From the NCBI RefSeq assembly GCF_018691265.1, contig NW_024881322.1:15277489-15341488 (forward strand): a DNA stretch of 64,000 nt, in the 5' to 3' direction. Below are positions 27,302 through 38,095 of this stretch, piece after piece. The position numbers were made by a program, and so were the translations under genes. The stretch's first letter is position 1, and each line of letters opens with the position of its first letter. This stretch comes from Tyto alba. Its lineage: Eukaryota; Chordata; Aves; Strigiformes; Tytonidae. The notes under the pieces were generated by a model. The model had not been told where the DNA came from and searched no databases. It saw only the letters and a list, made by a program, of their open reading frames with translations.

Positions 27302-27318
27302 TTTTTTTTTTTTTTTTT
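27302..27318. repeat. (T)17 tract
   Basis: Uninterrupted T run after aaacaga. Confidence 0.9.
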
Positions 27319-30030
27319 GTATACTAGGCATCTATGATGGATCAGATTGCTTCCACAAGACATCAAGAGGATGTCTTTGCAATTTTTTTAAGGTGTCTCA
27401 CTATGGCTGGGATCCTTAATCACCAGGGTTTGGGGGCTGTGTCCATGCTTTAGATAGTTGCTTGGAAAACATGCCAAGCTGGTAATAAAATGTGAAGTAA
27501 ATATTTTTCCTAACCTCCTTTCTACTTACTCATACAGCCATGCTTGTATTTTGATGTCACTATTTAATCCAGATAATTATGCGTGACTACTGTCCCATTT
27601 CTTTGGGATTTTTTCAGTTTGGGAATTTTCTTTTTTGCAGAGTAATGTATGTGTGTAGAATTGCTGCTGGAAATATGAGAGACTCGGATTTCTGGAGAAG
27701 GCGGCCTTCTGGGTTGCTTTCAGATTATGCCATTTGTTTCACTGGCATCAACATGCAGGAAAATGAGAATTTACAGAATTAGAACACGGTGATGAATTTA
27801 CCATTTTCATTTAAACTGCTTAAAGTCATGCTGCAGCTGAAAAAATCAAATGTTTAAGTCTAATTTAATAGTATGCGGTTAATTAATACTTTCTGTTTTT
27901 AATGTTAGTAGATGTATCTGCAGAACCACTATTCCCTGGAGTAATTTGTCACCCAAAATAAAATGTCTGCCTTTGAACTGAAGTAGCTTTTGGGTAGTGC
28001 ACTATGAGCGAGGGGACCCATGTTAATGATACAGACTAATCCAGAAGAGTGGGTTTGAAGTTCTTCGTGTTGCTGTCTCACCGTTCTAAAAACAATAGTA
28101 GTTGTCTCAGGTACTGTTGTGACAGCAGACGCCTTCTTCACTAGGTGACAGAAACTCCCATCAATTCTAAATTACTGACTAGAACATGGTAACTGTGTAT
28201 GTCCACAAGTGCTTCCCAGATTATAAAATGTTCACAGCATGGGAGACCCTGGTTTTTGATTTAAAAAAGATGCATTTTCTGTTTACAAGGAATACCAATC
28301 TTTATCCTATGAAGTGAACTCTCTTTTCAAACAGTGAATAAATGTACCTTGGAAAAGAAGCAGCAAAGACAGGATTAGATGCATAGCAAATGCAACCCTA
28401 TGTACCTCGTTCCCCCACATGCTTCCTTCCTCCTTCTATTCCTGTATCTCTAGTGTAACCTTTTGCATTATTAGCTTCAATCTTGCCAGCGCTTCCTATA
28501 AGGTGTGGCATTCCCACTGGAGCTATTTTTGATTATAAGCCCTGTTTAACACAGTAAGTGAGGATTTGGGTCAACAGATTGTAAGCATTGTAGGGCAGTG
28601 TCTGCAAAGTGACAGCATATTCTAGGGGTACAGACATGCCAGCTGAATTTATTCTCTGTACATTTTCTGTGCAACAGAATCCTAAAACACGATAATAGGT
28701 CTCGTAATTATTCCACAAAAATTGCTATTAATAAACAAAATACTCTATTTTTTCAGGACTTACTGTTCTCTGCTACCACAGCCTTAATAAAGCCAGGGTT
28801 AAATAACTGCTTGGCTGGACAAAGGAGCTATGATTTTTCTTCCGCTTAATTTGAGTTCAAAAGGATGATTTGACTTTTGATCATGTGAAAAGCATTTCAT
28901 AGCATACTGGAAAGCTGTCTGGTTTTGTATCTAACAGACTTGACAGCATGGTTGGCAACAGACAGATAATGGAAGGCTAATGAATAATGAAAAGCTGAGT
29001 GATTGAAATAGCAGAGCTGCAGGGAGAGAAGAGGGAAAGACAGTGGGAAAAACAAAGAGCATAGAAGTAAGGAATAACCAGTATTTTGATCATTACCAGC
29101 GCATGCCTTCACATCAAATTTAACCCAGTCATAACTTAGGCATTCTCCGTCTGCCACCTCACAAGAGCTCTTAACTCACACCAGGACGCATTTTGTACAA
29201 GTCACTCAGCTTGGCTTGAGGAAGGAGGGTAGGTTGGAATTTAAATATTTTTTCAACTGCTAGGATGCTGACTACTCTGCAGTAACCTTCTCGTGTCCCA
29301 TTAGCTGCCCAGTGCATTCCTGAATTCCTTCCAGAGTGGGTGTGCATAGTACCTCACAGCCTACTGCAAAAACCAGAGCAGAGCAGTAGCATCGGAAGCT
29401 ATCAGTTGTACTGAGAGACACTGTGACACTTAGTTTGTATTTACACTTCAGTGAAGACATCTCTATTTTGGTAACAGGGATAACGCCATTTTCATGGCTC
29501 TCGCTCTTCAGATCTCCAGCAGGGAGGAAGAGTTGTTACTCATTCCATCTAGTCTCTCCAGACGGGATACAGGCTCTGGGGCAACTGTGCTTTAAGAAAG
29601 ATTCCTCTGTGCATGTAACAAGAATTACTGGGGATGAGACTTAACTCCGCGTGTCAAAAGTGAGAAGCCTATCTCCTGATGTTAAAAGAGCATGGCACTC
29701 TAGCAGTTGGATAGCCACAGTGTTTGTGTCTGGATGCACGCATGACCGAGGAAGCCAGCTACTATTAGTTTCCTCACAGACTGCCAGTTGTGGCTGAGCT
29801 TAGCGGTGCAAAGCTTACTCTTGCACTTGTTTTCGTAAGAATTATGGAATAGGAGTTGAATTACCACTGTATTTCTTGCTATGCCTTTTCATATGTCTTT
29901 TTTTGCAACGTCAAGTGGAAAAAGATCTGCTACTTTCTCATTCTGATGTACTACTTTTCCTGAGCTTTGGTATCATGAAAAAATGAATAATACTGTAAAT
30001 ACCATCCTTTCTTTTTCTTCTTCTTCACAG

Positions 30031-30355
30031 AATCTGTACCAAAACAGGTTCCTGGGCCTGGCAGCCATGGCATCTCCATCTAGGAACTCACAAAATCGGC
30101 GCCGGTGCAAAGAGCCTCTCAGATACAGCTATAACCCTGACCAGTTCCATAACATGGACATCAGGAACAATTCCCACGAGACGGTCACCATTCCTAGGTC
30201 TACCAGTGACACGGACCTTGTCACTTCAGACAGCCGGTCTACCCTGATGGTCAGCAGCTCCTACTACTCCATCGGGCATTCGCAGGACCTAGTGATATAC
30301 TGGGATATAAAGGAGGAAGTGGATGCAGGGGACTGGATCGGCATGTATCTCATAG
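30031..30355 (+). CDS. HECW1: HECW1 coding exon with the initiator ATG (residues 1-96 plus one base)
   Basis: This is an internal exon of HECW1 (NEDL1), a cytosolic HECT-type E3 ubiquitin ligase that is mainly neuronal in mammals and was reported to act on Dishevelled-1 and mutant SOD1 (known of the family). The exon follows a pyrimidine tract ending in cacag and ends with g|gtaagt. The frame is open throughout and starts in phase 0 with NLYQNRFLGLAAM. The ATG at 30067 sits in gcagccATGg, a strong Kozak context. Landmarks that match HECW1 as I remember it are MASPSRNSQ, RRRCKEPLRYSYNPDQFHNM, PRSTSDTDLVTSDSRST and the start of the HECW_N domain, SYYSIGHSQDLVIYWDIKEE then DWIGMYLI. The paralogue HECW2 differs in the segment after SDTDLVTS, so HECW1 is preferred. 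The 11 codons before AAM are also open. Mammalian HECW1 has a longer form whose first residues come from an upstream exon, so coding may begin at 30031. The exon ends in phase 1, with the next codon (Asp97) split across the intron. Confidence 0.96.
30061..30070 (+). promoter_or_regulatory. HECW1: Kozak context of the likely HECW1 start
   Basis: gcagccATGg has a purine at -3 (A of the cag/gcc junction is at -4; G/C-rich context with gcc directly before ATG) and G at +4, and is the best start context in the exon. The next in-frame ATG is in HNM at residue 41. The upstream in-frame ATG at 29983 lies inside the acceptor's pyrimidine-tract region and is intronic in the spliced mRNA. Confidence 0.6.
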
Positions 30356-32128
30356 GTAAGTCTCCCTGCCCCTTTGGGTTTCTTGCTGCTTTTTTCACTT
30401 GTAAGCATTAGGGTAGTATGGGCTAATGGTAATAATGAGCTGACGCAGCTCCACTGAGTGTAGTACTTAAATGGGTTTATATATTACAAGATTTTTTCTG
30501 CTCTTCAATTGCTGGTTGCAGTCCTGGTGCTCACTTTTTTTTTTTATTATTTCAGCAGAGATATGCAAAGCCTTTCTGTTGATGGTTTCTTGAAATTTCA
30601 AGAAATTTTCATTTTAAAGCCATTTAGATTTGGGGAAAATACCACCTGTATAAAGACAGTGTAATATTTTCAGGGTTTCTTCTTGTGAGTCCTTGAATAA
30701 TCTGTGGCAGATGAGAGGTTTTACAAGTCAAGAATATGAATCATTTAAAAACCTCGTGAAAGAGAATGCCTGTTTTTATATAGCCAAAGGATATTTTGAT
30801 ATTTTGATTGTAGACTGAGGCACTCTGGAGTTAGCCCAGAAGGTTTTTCTTTTTTTCTGGGGTGTATTGGAAGCTGTAGTCACCCATGTACATTAGCCTA
30901 CTTTTGGCACCTCCATCTAGTAAATCCAGTGCCACATAAGAGTAATAAGAAATAGTTTAAATCCACTTTTAACTGATTGTTTCACTTCACTATAAAATTA
31001 GCATTTTTTTAACCTGGTTTGGTTCCTATGGAAATACTCCTGCTGCCTAGACTGAAGTTTGTGTTAACTCTTTGCCCTCTGGTAAGTTTTGAACATAGAG
31101 GATTGGTTTCAGACACATTCCTCTTTGGATTAGAGGTCTTAAAAATGTGAAGTTCTTAAATGTTTCTGGAAAACCAGTGACTTGGTAAAGAAGACAGACT
31201 AAAATTGGTGCCTCCACAAAGGGAAATGTTGGTAGAACATGGCCCTTGTCTGTTTGGACAAGTGTGCCTAGAAGTAAGCCAGTATGTTAATAGCAGTATT
31301 GTAATATTTAGTTACAATAGCACTGTTTCCTCTTGCCTGGATAGCAAACCACAACCAAGTAAAGCGTATGATGCTGTGAGGTGGGCTTCTGGAGCAGTCA
31401 TAGGGGGTATCGTAGGGAGCTATGGTGTTACTTCAGTGCTTCAGTGAATAAACCGGAGGCCTGGCATTGCATGCTGAGGATGTTGGGAACACAGATGTTG
31501 GCGACATAAGGGATGTGAGAAGGCACTGGATGGGAGGTCTGAGCACGTAGAGGAACCCTGGTGGGGTGACCCAGTGTCAGGCACTGGAAAATGAGTTCGG
31601 GGTATTGGAGAGACTGGGAGAAGGGGAACATGAGCGTGGCTATTTCAGACATGGAGGGAAAGGAGTGGGTGTGACAGTATGCCAGGCTGCAGTACTTGTT
31701 CCTCACAGAATACCCTGCTTTGGAAATAAAAGTAGGCTTCTGAAATTTAAAATCTTTTAGGAAAAAAACAGAGACTAGATTTAAAACAAACGCTCTGCAA
31801 GCAGTCTGGTTTGTTGGCCTTAACAGAATTGCTTGTGTTTATAGTTAAGTTTGACATTTTGAGTGTTTTAATGGAACAGAGGAGAACACACCTCCAGTAC
31901 TAGGCACTAAGAAATGCTCTAAGCTTATTCTGCAGTAGCACAGGCAACTCATGAAGGACTGCATTGCTTCAGTAAAAAGAGGGAAAGTGTACCTTCTGGT
32001 GGTCAGGAGTCAACAGAAAGTGCATAGAGCTGTTTCACATTGAATGAACTTCTTCAGCCAGGTTTCATAGCTCAGACATTGTATCGAAGGCTGTGAAGAC
32101 ATGTTCTAAATTTTTTTTTGATAGGTAA

Positions 32129-32133
32129 CCTGA
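32129..32133. repeat. Target-site duplication CCTGA, left of LTR B
   Basis: cctga directly before the TG end, repeated exactly at 32709-32713. Confidence 0.9.
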
Positions 32134-32708
32134 TGTCGTGGTTTGAGCCTGGTCGGCAGCCGACCACCCCGCAGCCACTCACCCACCTTCCCCCCAAGCT
32201 GGGAATGGGGGAGGGAATTGGAGGGGTGAAGGGAGACTCGCAGGTTGAGATAGAAACAGTTTAATAACAGTACAAAAATGAAAACAGTGACAGTAATAGA
32301 AAGTATAAACGGGCAATGCACAATGCAATTGCTCAGCACGCAGCCGTTCCCAGCCAGCGATCCTGAAATACCAAGATCCAGCAATCACAATCCCAGGAGT
32401 GAGAGAGCCCCCCTTCCCGACCACCCCTCCTCTATACAGTGAGGATGAGATGGACGTTCCATGCCATGGAATATTTCACGGGCCAGTTTGGGTCTGGTGC
32501 TCTGTCCGTGCTCCCTCCCTGCTCCCTGTGCCCTCGCGCACGGGCAGGGCAGGGGAGTCGGAGAGTCCTTGAAGTCTCAGCAGCAGCCGAAAACATCAGT
32601 GTTTTGTCAGCATTCTTCTCATACCAAACCCCATGCTGAATCCAAAACACAGCACTATTCTAGTTACCAAAAAGGAACATTAGCTCTATTCCAACCCAGT
32701 CCGGGACA
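32134..32708 (-). mobile_element. Solo LTR, copy B (same family as copy A)
   Basis: The 575-bp element has ends TGTCGTGG...ccgggaca and perfect 5-bp duplications cctga at 32129-32133 and 32709-32713. By hand alignment it differs from copy A at about 22 positions plus two single-base gaps, or roughly 96% identity. The minus-strand poly(A) signal ATTAAA is at 32265-32260. It sits 1.8 kb after the first recognised HECW1 exon, in the same orientation as copy A and antisense to the gene. Because both LTRs carry their own different duplications, they are separate insertions and not the two ends of one provirus. Confidence 0.92.
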
Positions 32709-32713
32709 CCTGA
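32709..32713. repeat. Target-site duplication CCTGA, right of LTR B
   Basis: Exact copy of 32129-32133, directly after the CA end of the LTR. Confidence 0.9.
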
Positions 32714-35700
32714 ATCCATAGAGGTTTAACTGAGCAAAAGAAAAATCCACACAGCTACTCCTGCTTAATGTACCGTATCAAAGAGCATGTTGCTTCAGAC
32801 AACCCAGTAAATCAGAAGTGCAAATTGTGAAGTGTATCTTTGCCTAGGCTGGCTGAATGCCTGGTGTTAATGGCAGTAGTCAATGGCTCATTCCAAGGAA
32901 CACTGCTGCCAAATGAAAGGTGCATAATGTGTCATGTCCCCAGGAAACCAACAGTTAACCCTTCGTGTCGTTGAAGGTGTTTTGTCTCCAGCCTCTGAGG
33001 TTCCCAATCTAAATAGCAGGCAGCAGCACCCTCATTCCTTTTTTTCTCTTCCTTTCCCCTCTTCCCGCTTCTCCCCTCCGTAAACCTCATGTAAAGTGAG
33101 CTTTGGTGTTTTGGTTGCCTTAAAGAAAGAACATGGGAGACTGTGAAGATCACTTGCATTTTGGTGTTAGTTTGACATGGAAAACACTCGGAATCTAAGA
33201 AGGTAACTGGCACTGTGGCTATATCCACATTAACAAAGTAGGGGGGACCTGTAGGAATGGGTCTGTAGAAGCAAACATCTGCTGAATGCATTCTGGGGGC
33301 TTGGCTTTAGAACAGTCTCAGTCTGACAGACTGAATGCCCTGGAGGCACTGGAGTGCATCTCTCAGTTTGGCTTCACCGGGACAGAATGGAGTTTGTGTG
33401 CCCAAAGATCACCACGCAGTCTGGTGGTGACAAGGTGGGGACAATTGGAAGGGTCATTACAAAAGCACGCTTCTGGCCTGAAAAAAAACGTTGAAGCATC
33501 CTGTATTCCGTGTTTGTGACCAATTCATAGGGTTAGGAGATCCAGACATCCCTCATGGCTTAGATCTGTGTGTGCATTTGCACAGATTTTACGAGCCTGA
33601 GCTCCTGTTTAGAGAGGAAACGTTACTGGCCTTGTGGGTATGACCTTCACAATGTAAACTGATATATGACTATGTTTTGAATTAGCAGCCAGACTGGAAC
33701 AAGAGAACCACAGAAACTATGAGCTTTTCCCAGTCTGCTCAATAGAGGATTAGTGTTGAAGCCTATTATTACCACCTGCACAGCAACATTATTAACTATT
33801 GCACTGCTGCTGGTCATCCTAGTGTTTGTCTCAAAGCCAGCTTGTAGGTACAGTCCCATCAGTTTTGTGATTGTTTGGGTTGGTAAAATTTCAGCTGAAA
33901 GGTTTGAATGTAGAAATGTTTAATATTGTGGTGAGTCATGTGAACAATGAAAAATTATTTGCATCCTTGGGGTATCAGGCAATGTGATGTGGATTTTCTT
34001 TAAAACTCAGTTTGGGAGTGTTACAGTTGGTATTTGTTATTTGTCTTGTTGGAGCTCCTGGGTATCCCAGGACGGGACTACGCAGAAGCAGAACAGAAGG
34101 CAGGTCTCACCTTAGAGGAGTTCAGTCGTTGCCATTGTAGTATTCTGGGAAATACTGCAAAATAATTTTATATGAGTGTTGGGTTTGAAATGCATAAAAC
34201 TTTGATGATACCCAATAAACTGCAGGCTTCAGAACAAAGAAGTTCTAAGTCTGGAGAAATATAGATGATATAAAAGGCTTCCAAAAGAAAAAGAGGAAAA
34301 ATCATGTAGCTTATGTGTTTTGATACTGTAGGACATTTCAGGATGCTATTCAAAGGTTAAAGTAGACTGAAAAAAGACTTAAAGGAGTCCTTTCTGTATG
34401 GGAATTCTGGCTGCTTGCTCTTCATGTGAAGGAGATACAGCTGCTTTTATCACGAAGTACCTGTTTTTCTCCTCTTCAATCCATGTGCACATTCCTCAGG
34501 GTGACCAACTGGGAAGCAGTCTTTGCATTAGCAGGTAAAAGCTGGATTTAGAATTGGTTATTAGAGTGAACTTTTGCTCATGGTCTCAGGAAGTGGACTA
34601 AGCAGCCAGTCAATCTCTTCTAAAACAGTGTAAAAAATGGTGGTCGTGTGTCTCGTGGCAAAAAACAGTTGAATACATCCACCCTGTAGCTGCATGAAAG
34701 CATCCATGCACACCTATGTGATTTTGATGAAGGGCCATAGAAAAACTCCCTACTTTAAGGGAGAATAGTAAATGTTGACACTGTTGAAATATAGATGTTC
34801 TTACTTCAGTGCGTTCTAAGATTAGCTATGGTAAGATGACCAAAAATACGGGAAATGGAAGAACAAGCCTTTCTGGGTGCCTTCAGGAGTAGGAATTACA
34901 TTTCATTTGTGCTAAGCCTGAACCCTAGAGATGTTCTCACTTCCCCTTGTATATACAATATATCAGCCCTGAGCTATGCAGAGGAACCTGTAAATTCTGT
35001 AACAACTCACCTGAGCTGTGCATTTGCCTTCCCTCAAGAGAACTATGGTATTATGAACATCAGCAGCCTTTCAGAAACATGCCCACAATCAAAAATGCAT
35101 GTAAACACTCAAAAAGAATTCTCTGATAAATTCAGACATAATACAGCTCTGTTGCTGTTTTAAAATCTCTGGAATTTGAGTTTTCTTTGCAGAAAAGCAA
35201 TATGTAAAGAAAGTGCACAGTGGTGGTGGTGGGGAAATAAGTGAAACCAAAACAAAGTTATGAATAATGAAGATAATGTGTTTCTGTATTTTTTTAAAAA
35301 GAACTCTCATTTAGTGGCTACTGTGAGACAGATAGAATATTTGCAGTTATTTATCTCAAAGTTTTCTTCTTCTTTGTTATCTCATTTACTATTTCTATTT
35401 GCTACAGTATGAAGCCTCTTAGATAAATTAATATGGACTGCTGGCAGCTGCCTGTAGATAAAGAGCTATCTCATAATTACTGCAGTGGCATTTTAGCTGC
35501 TACTAGATTTCACTTCTGTCATCATCTCCATATCTGATGTAGAGTAGTTAATGAGAAATATTTAAACCAGACTTCTGAAAGAATCATTTGCTCCAGTGTC
35601 TGTGCACGCTAATGTTGGGAATGTATCAGGGCTAACGTTATACTCTTCTTACCCATGTGCAGTAGGTATTTTTCTTTCAGTATTTCCTTATGGGAAAGCA

Positions 35701-36204
35701 AAACATGTTTAAAGGCTATTTATTAAAAGTTTCTTCATATACAAAACTTGTAGGGTCCAATTTCCTGACCATATTTGGCTTTTGACAGACTAGTTCCTCT
35801 CAAATTTATATAAATAGGAATTCTTGACCTAATTAGTGACTGAAGTTTAGCTTTAAAACAACATGTTTTCTTCCTCTGTTTCATTCTTTGATGTTTTTTC
35901 TTTCCCAAAAAGGCAATTCACCATAATTTGACAAATGTAATTTTTAAAGCTATTGGTTAATAGACATTTAAATATTTGCTTGAACACTCTCCCAGTTGAT
36001 TTTAGTCTTAGAGGGCCTTGGGTTGCTGTTCTGCCCACTGAGGCAAGTAGAAAGATCGTTTTTCCTGCTGTCAGACTTGGATCAGAACTTGTTTGTACAG
36101 CTATTTTCCCAAGCATCCAGTGCATGCAGGCAGAAAGTTTCACATCTTGCCAGCAGAGATGGAAAATGTTGGAAACAGTAATGTGCATCTAAGGGTAGGA
36201 GGTG

Positions 36205-36360
36205 TGGGTCCTTGCCTTACAGCATTAATCCCTGATTCAGGCGCTCTCTGTGTGTTTGGATGGTTGCTCCACCTCTCTGCTTCAGATACAGCCATCTGTA
36301 AAACAAAACTCTTTACAACGTGCCTGCTTAGAGGGAATTTTGTTGATGTTTGGATTTGTT
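36205..36360 (+). repeat. MIR/L2-like relic
   Basis: ctccacctctctgcttcag, then atacagccatctgtaaaac correspond to the MIR wording aacctctctgtgcctcagttt..ccatctgtaaaatg. The flanks on either side fade quickly. Confidence 0.5.
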
Positions 36361-37310
36361 GTGACCTGGGGTTACCCATCTTCCTGATCCTTTTCTGGCC
36401 TTTGGAAGAGAACCTTGCTCTGGTCTGAGGGCTCCTCCTCAGTAGGACACCCTGTAGTTGGGACTCTTGCCAGGCGGGGGACGGTAGCCGTGGCTGGCTG
36501 TGAGCACCTCAGCAAATGAAGTTTTGTTCGACACCTGCAGTTCTGCTCTCCATAAAACATCAACAGAGGTGCCTAGAGGCCAGGCAGCTTTCACTACGCA
36601 CAGAAATATTTATTTCAGGAACAAAAAGCCTCAGAGGAGCAAACCTCTCATTAAAAAAACACAATAGAAAGCCTGCACAAATGCTGAACAGAGAGAGTAT
36701 TAGGTGTCGTAGGCCTTGGCAGATATCTTAGTGCAGCTATATCAGCTCTTTGTTCTAACCTGGTTTGACTTCACCTGGCTGCTCTTGGATCCAGTGTGAC
36801 TTCTCTTTATCAGGCAGAGACGCTTTTTGCCTTTCCCCGTTCTGTATCTGGTGGACCACTGCAGCTGGACAAAACCAGGATATGCTGTTTCCAGCTCCAC
36901 CAAGTGTGACACGAACACAGTCAGCTTTTGCTTCTGTTTCATCCCCCTTACAAGTAGATACAGTCAACACCTGAATGCAGGAGTCTCTGAATATTCCCGA
37001 CACGTATCGCTTCTGGCCCGTTCTGCCTTTCAGGGCTTCCAAGGTTCACTTCTGTCATTTGTGTGGTGGTAATGTTGTTAGTAGCAATGCACCAAAAAGC
37101 TTCTGTAGAGGGGTTTGTGCAGTGGTGGTGTGTTTTATGGTCTTCTAGGGAAGTCATGGTAAAGAAGCCTGTAGGTTGCCAGTTCTTTTCCTTAAATATC
37201 CTTAATATGTGGTTGAGGTGTTTACTGTGTGTCAAAATATTCCCATTTTCATTTAGTATTTCTCCATAAAATAACAGCTATGGTATTATGAATCTCTTTC
37301 TAGGCGAACG

Positions 37311-37329
37311 AGTGGAAAAGTTTTCCACT
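37311..37329. repeat. Perfect 19-bp palindrome with GGAAAA half-sites
   Basis: agtggaaaagttttccact has 9-bp arms around one central g. Each arm holds GGAAAA, the core of NFAT binding sites. Regulatory use is only an inference. Confidence 0.8.
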
Positions 37330-37882
37330 TCAGCTTTCATCCTGAATATCAGGAGAGGGAAATTATGCAGACAGGGAGTACAGCAGCCTGGTGCCGCCTC
37401 AGTGATTTGCAGGGTCGTTACGCCTGTGAATAAAACTGCCTCTCTGCTGGGCAATGAGGGCCCGTATCACCATAGAGCCCATACTGATAATGAAGTCAGT
37501 AATGATCACCTACTAAAACATTTCTGAAGAAAACAATCAGTGGGGGATATTGGTGCACCAAAAAACGGGGTTTGGCCTCAGTCCTGCAAAAGAAGCATAA
37601 TCCGTGCAGCAAGTTCAGACCATTGACTGGGTAGAATCAATCACGGCACACAGAGTGAACAGCACAAACAGAATTCTTGGCAGGATAAGGCTTAAAGCGG
37701 AAAGATTTGTTCTGTAGAGGTTGTCAAGCTAGCCATGTGGATTTTGAAGGTTCAGCATATGTTTTTCCTCTCTTAGTTTTCTAAACCAAACTAAATCATT
37801 TCCACTCCTTAGTGTTTATAACACTTAAACACGCTGTTCATATCATTTGAATATTCCCATGCTGCCCTTGATAACTACCATA

Positions 37883-38095
37883 ATCACAGAATGGTTTGGG
37901 TTGGAAGGGACCTTAAAGCCCCCCCAGTGCCCCCCCCTGACCCGGGCAGGGCCCCTTCCCCCAGCCCAGGGTGCTCCCAGCCCCGTCCAACCTGGCCTTG
38001 AACCCTTCCAGGGAGGGGGCAGCCACAGCTGCTCTGGGCACCCTGGGCCAGCGCCTCACCCCCCGCACAGGGAAGGATTTCTGCCTTATAGTGAT
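37883..38095 (-). mobile_element. CR1 LINE 3' end, 5'-truncated
   Basis: Starts with atcacagaatggtttggg and ttggaagggaccttaaag, the complement of the CR1 3' terminus. It continues through accctggccttgaacccttcc, gctgctctgggcaccctggg and ccagcgcctcacc, ending in a ggaaggatttctgcctta segment. The order and orientation are those of an avian CR1 3' UTR on the minus strand, about 210 bp long. Its G/C-rich spacer (ccccccccctgacccggg and similar) is typical of one CR1 subgroup. Confidence 0.92.

Larger units (their letters stand above)
1..30030 (+). other. HECW1: Intron or 5' region of HECW1, upstream of the first recognised exon
   Basis: No exon can be supported here. The terminal acceptor at 30029-30030 shows that at least the last part is intron in the HECW1 transcript. 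I looked for the short upstream exon that encodes the first residues of the long mammalian form and did not recognise it. The stretch holds homopolymers (729-770, 2301-2330, 7356-7378, 8727-8743, 11020-11034, 12138-12155, 27302-27318), short tandem duplications (3079-3116, 13974-14023), a CR1 scrap (4508-4557), old repeat relics (13568-13622, 14613-14650, 18925-18990), a GC-rich LTR (15387-16515) and LTR copy A (25707-26283). GC-rich patches occur at 7130-7260 and 7550-7625. Otherwise it is AT-rich unique sequence in which I see nothing definite, including 4558-13567, 19000-24480 and 26289-30030. Confidence 0.75.

Noticed and set aside
1..30030. Upstream exon for the long N-terminus (before NLYQNRF)
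   Set aside because: No ATG-containing short exon with a proper donor in phase 0 and the remembered residues could be recognised.
25702..32713. LTRs A and B as the two ends of one provirus
   Set aside because: Each LTR has its own exact duplication on both sides, the duplications differ, and the DNA between includes a HECW1 exon and no gag, pol or env.
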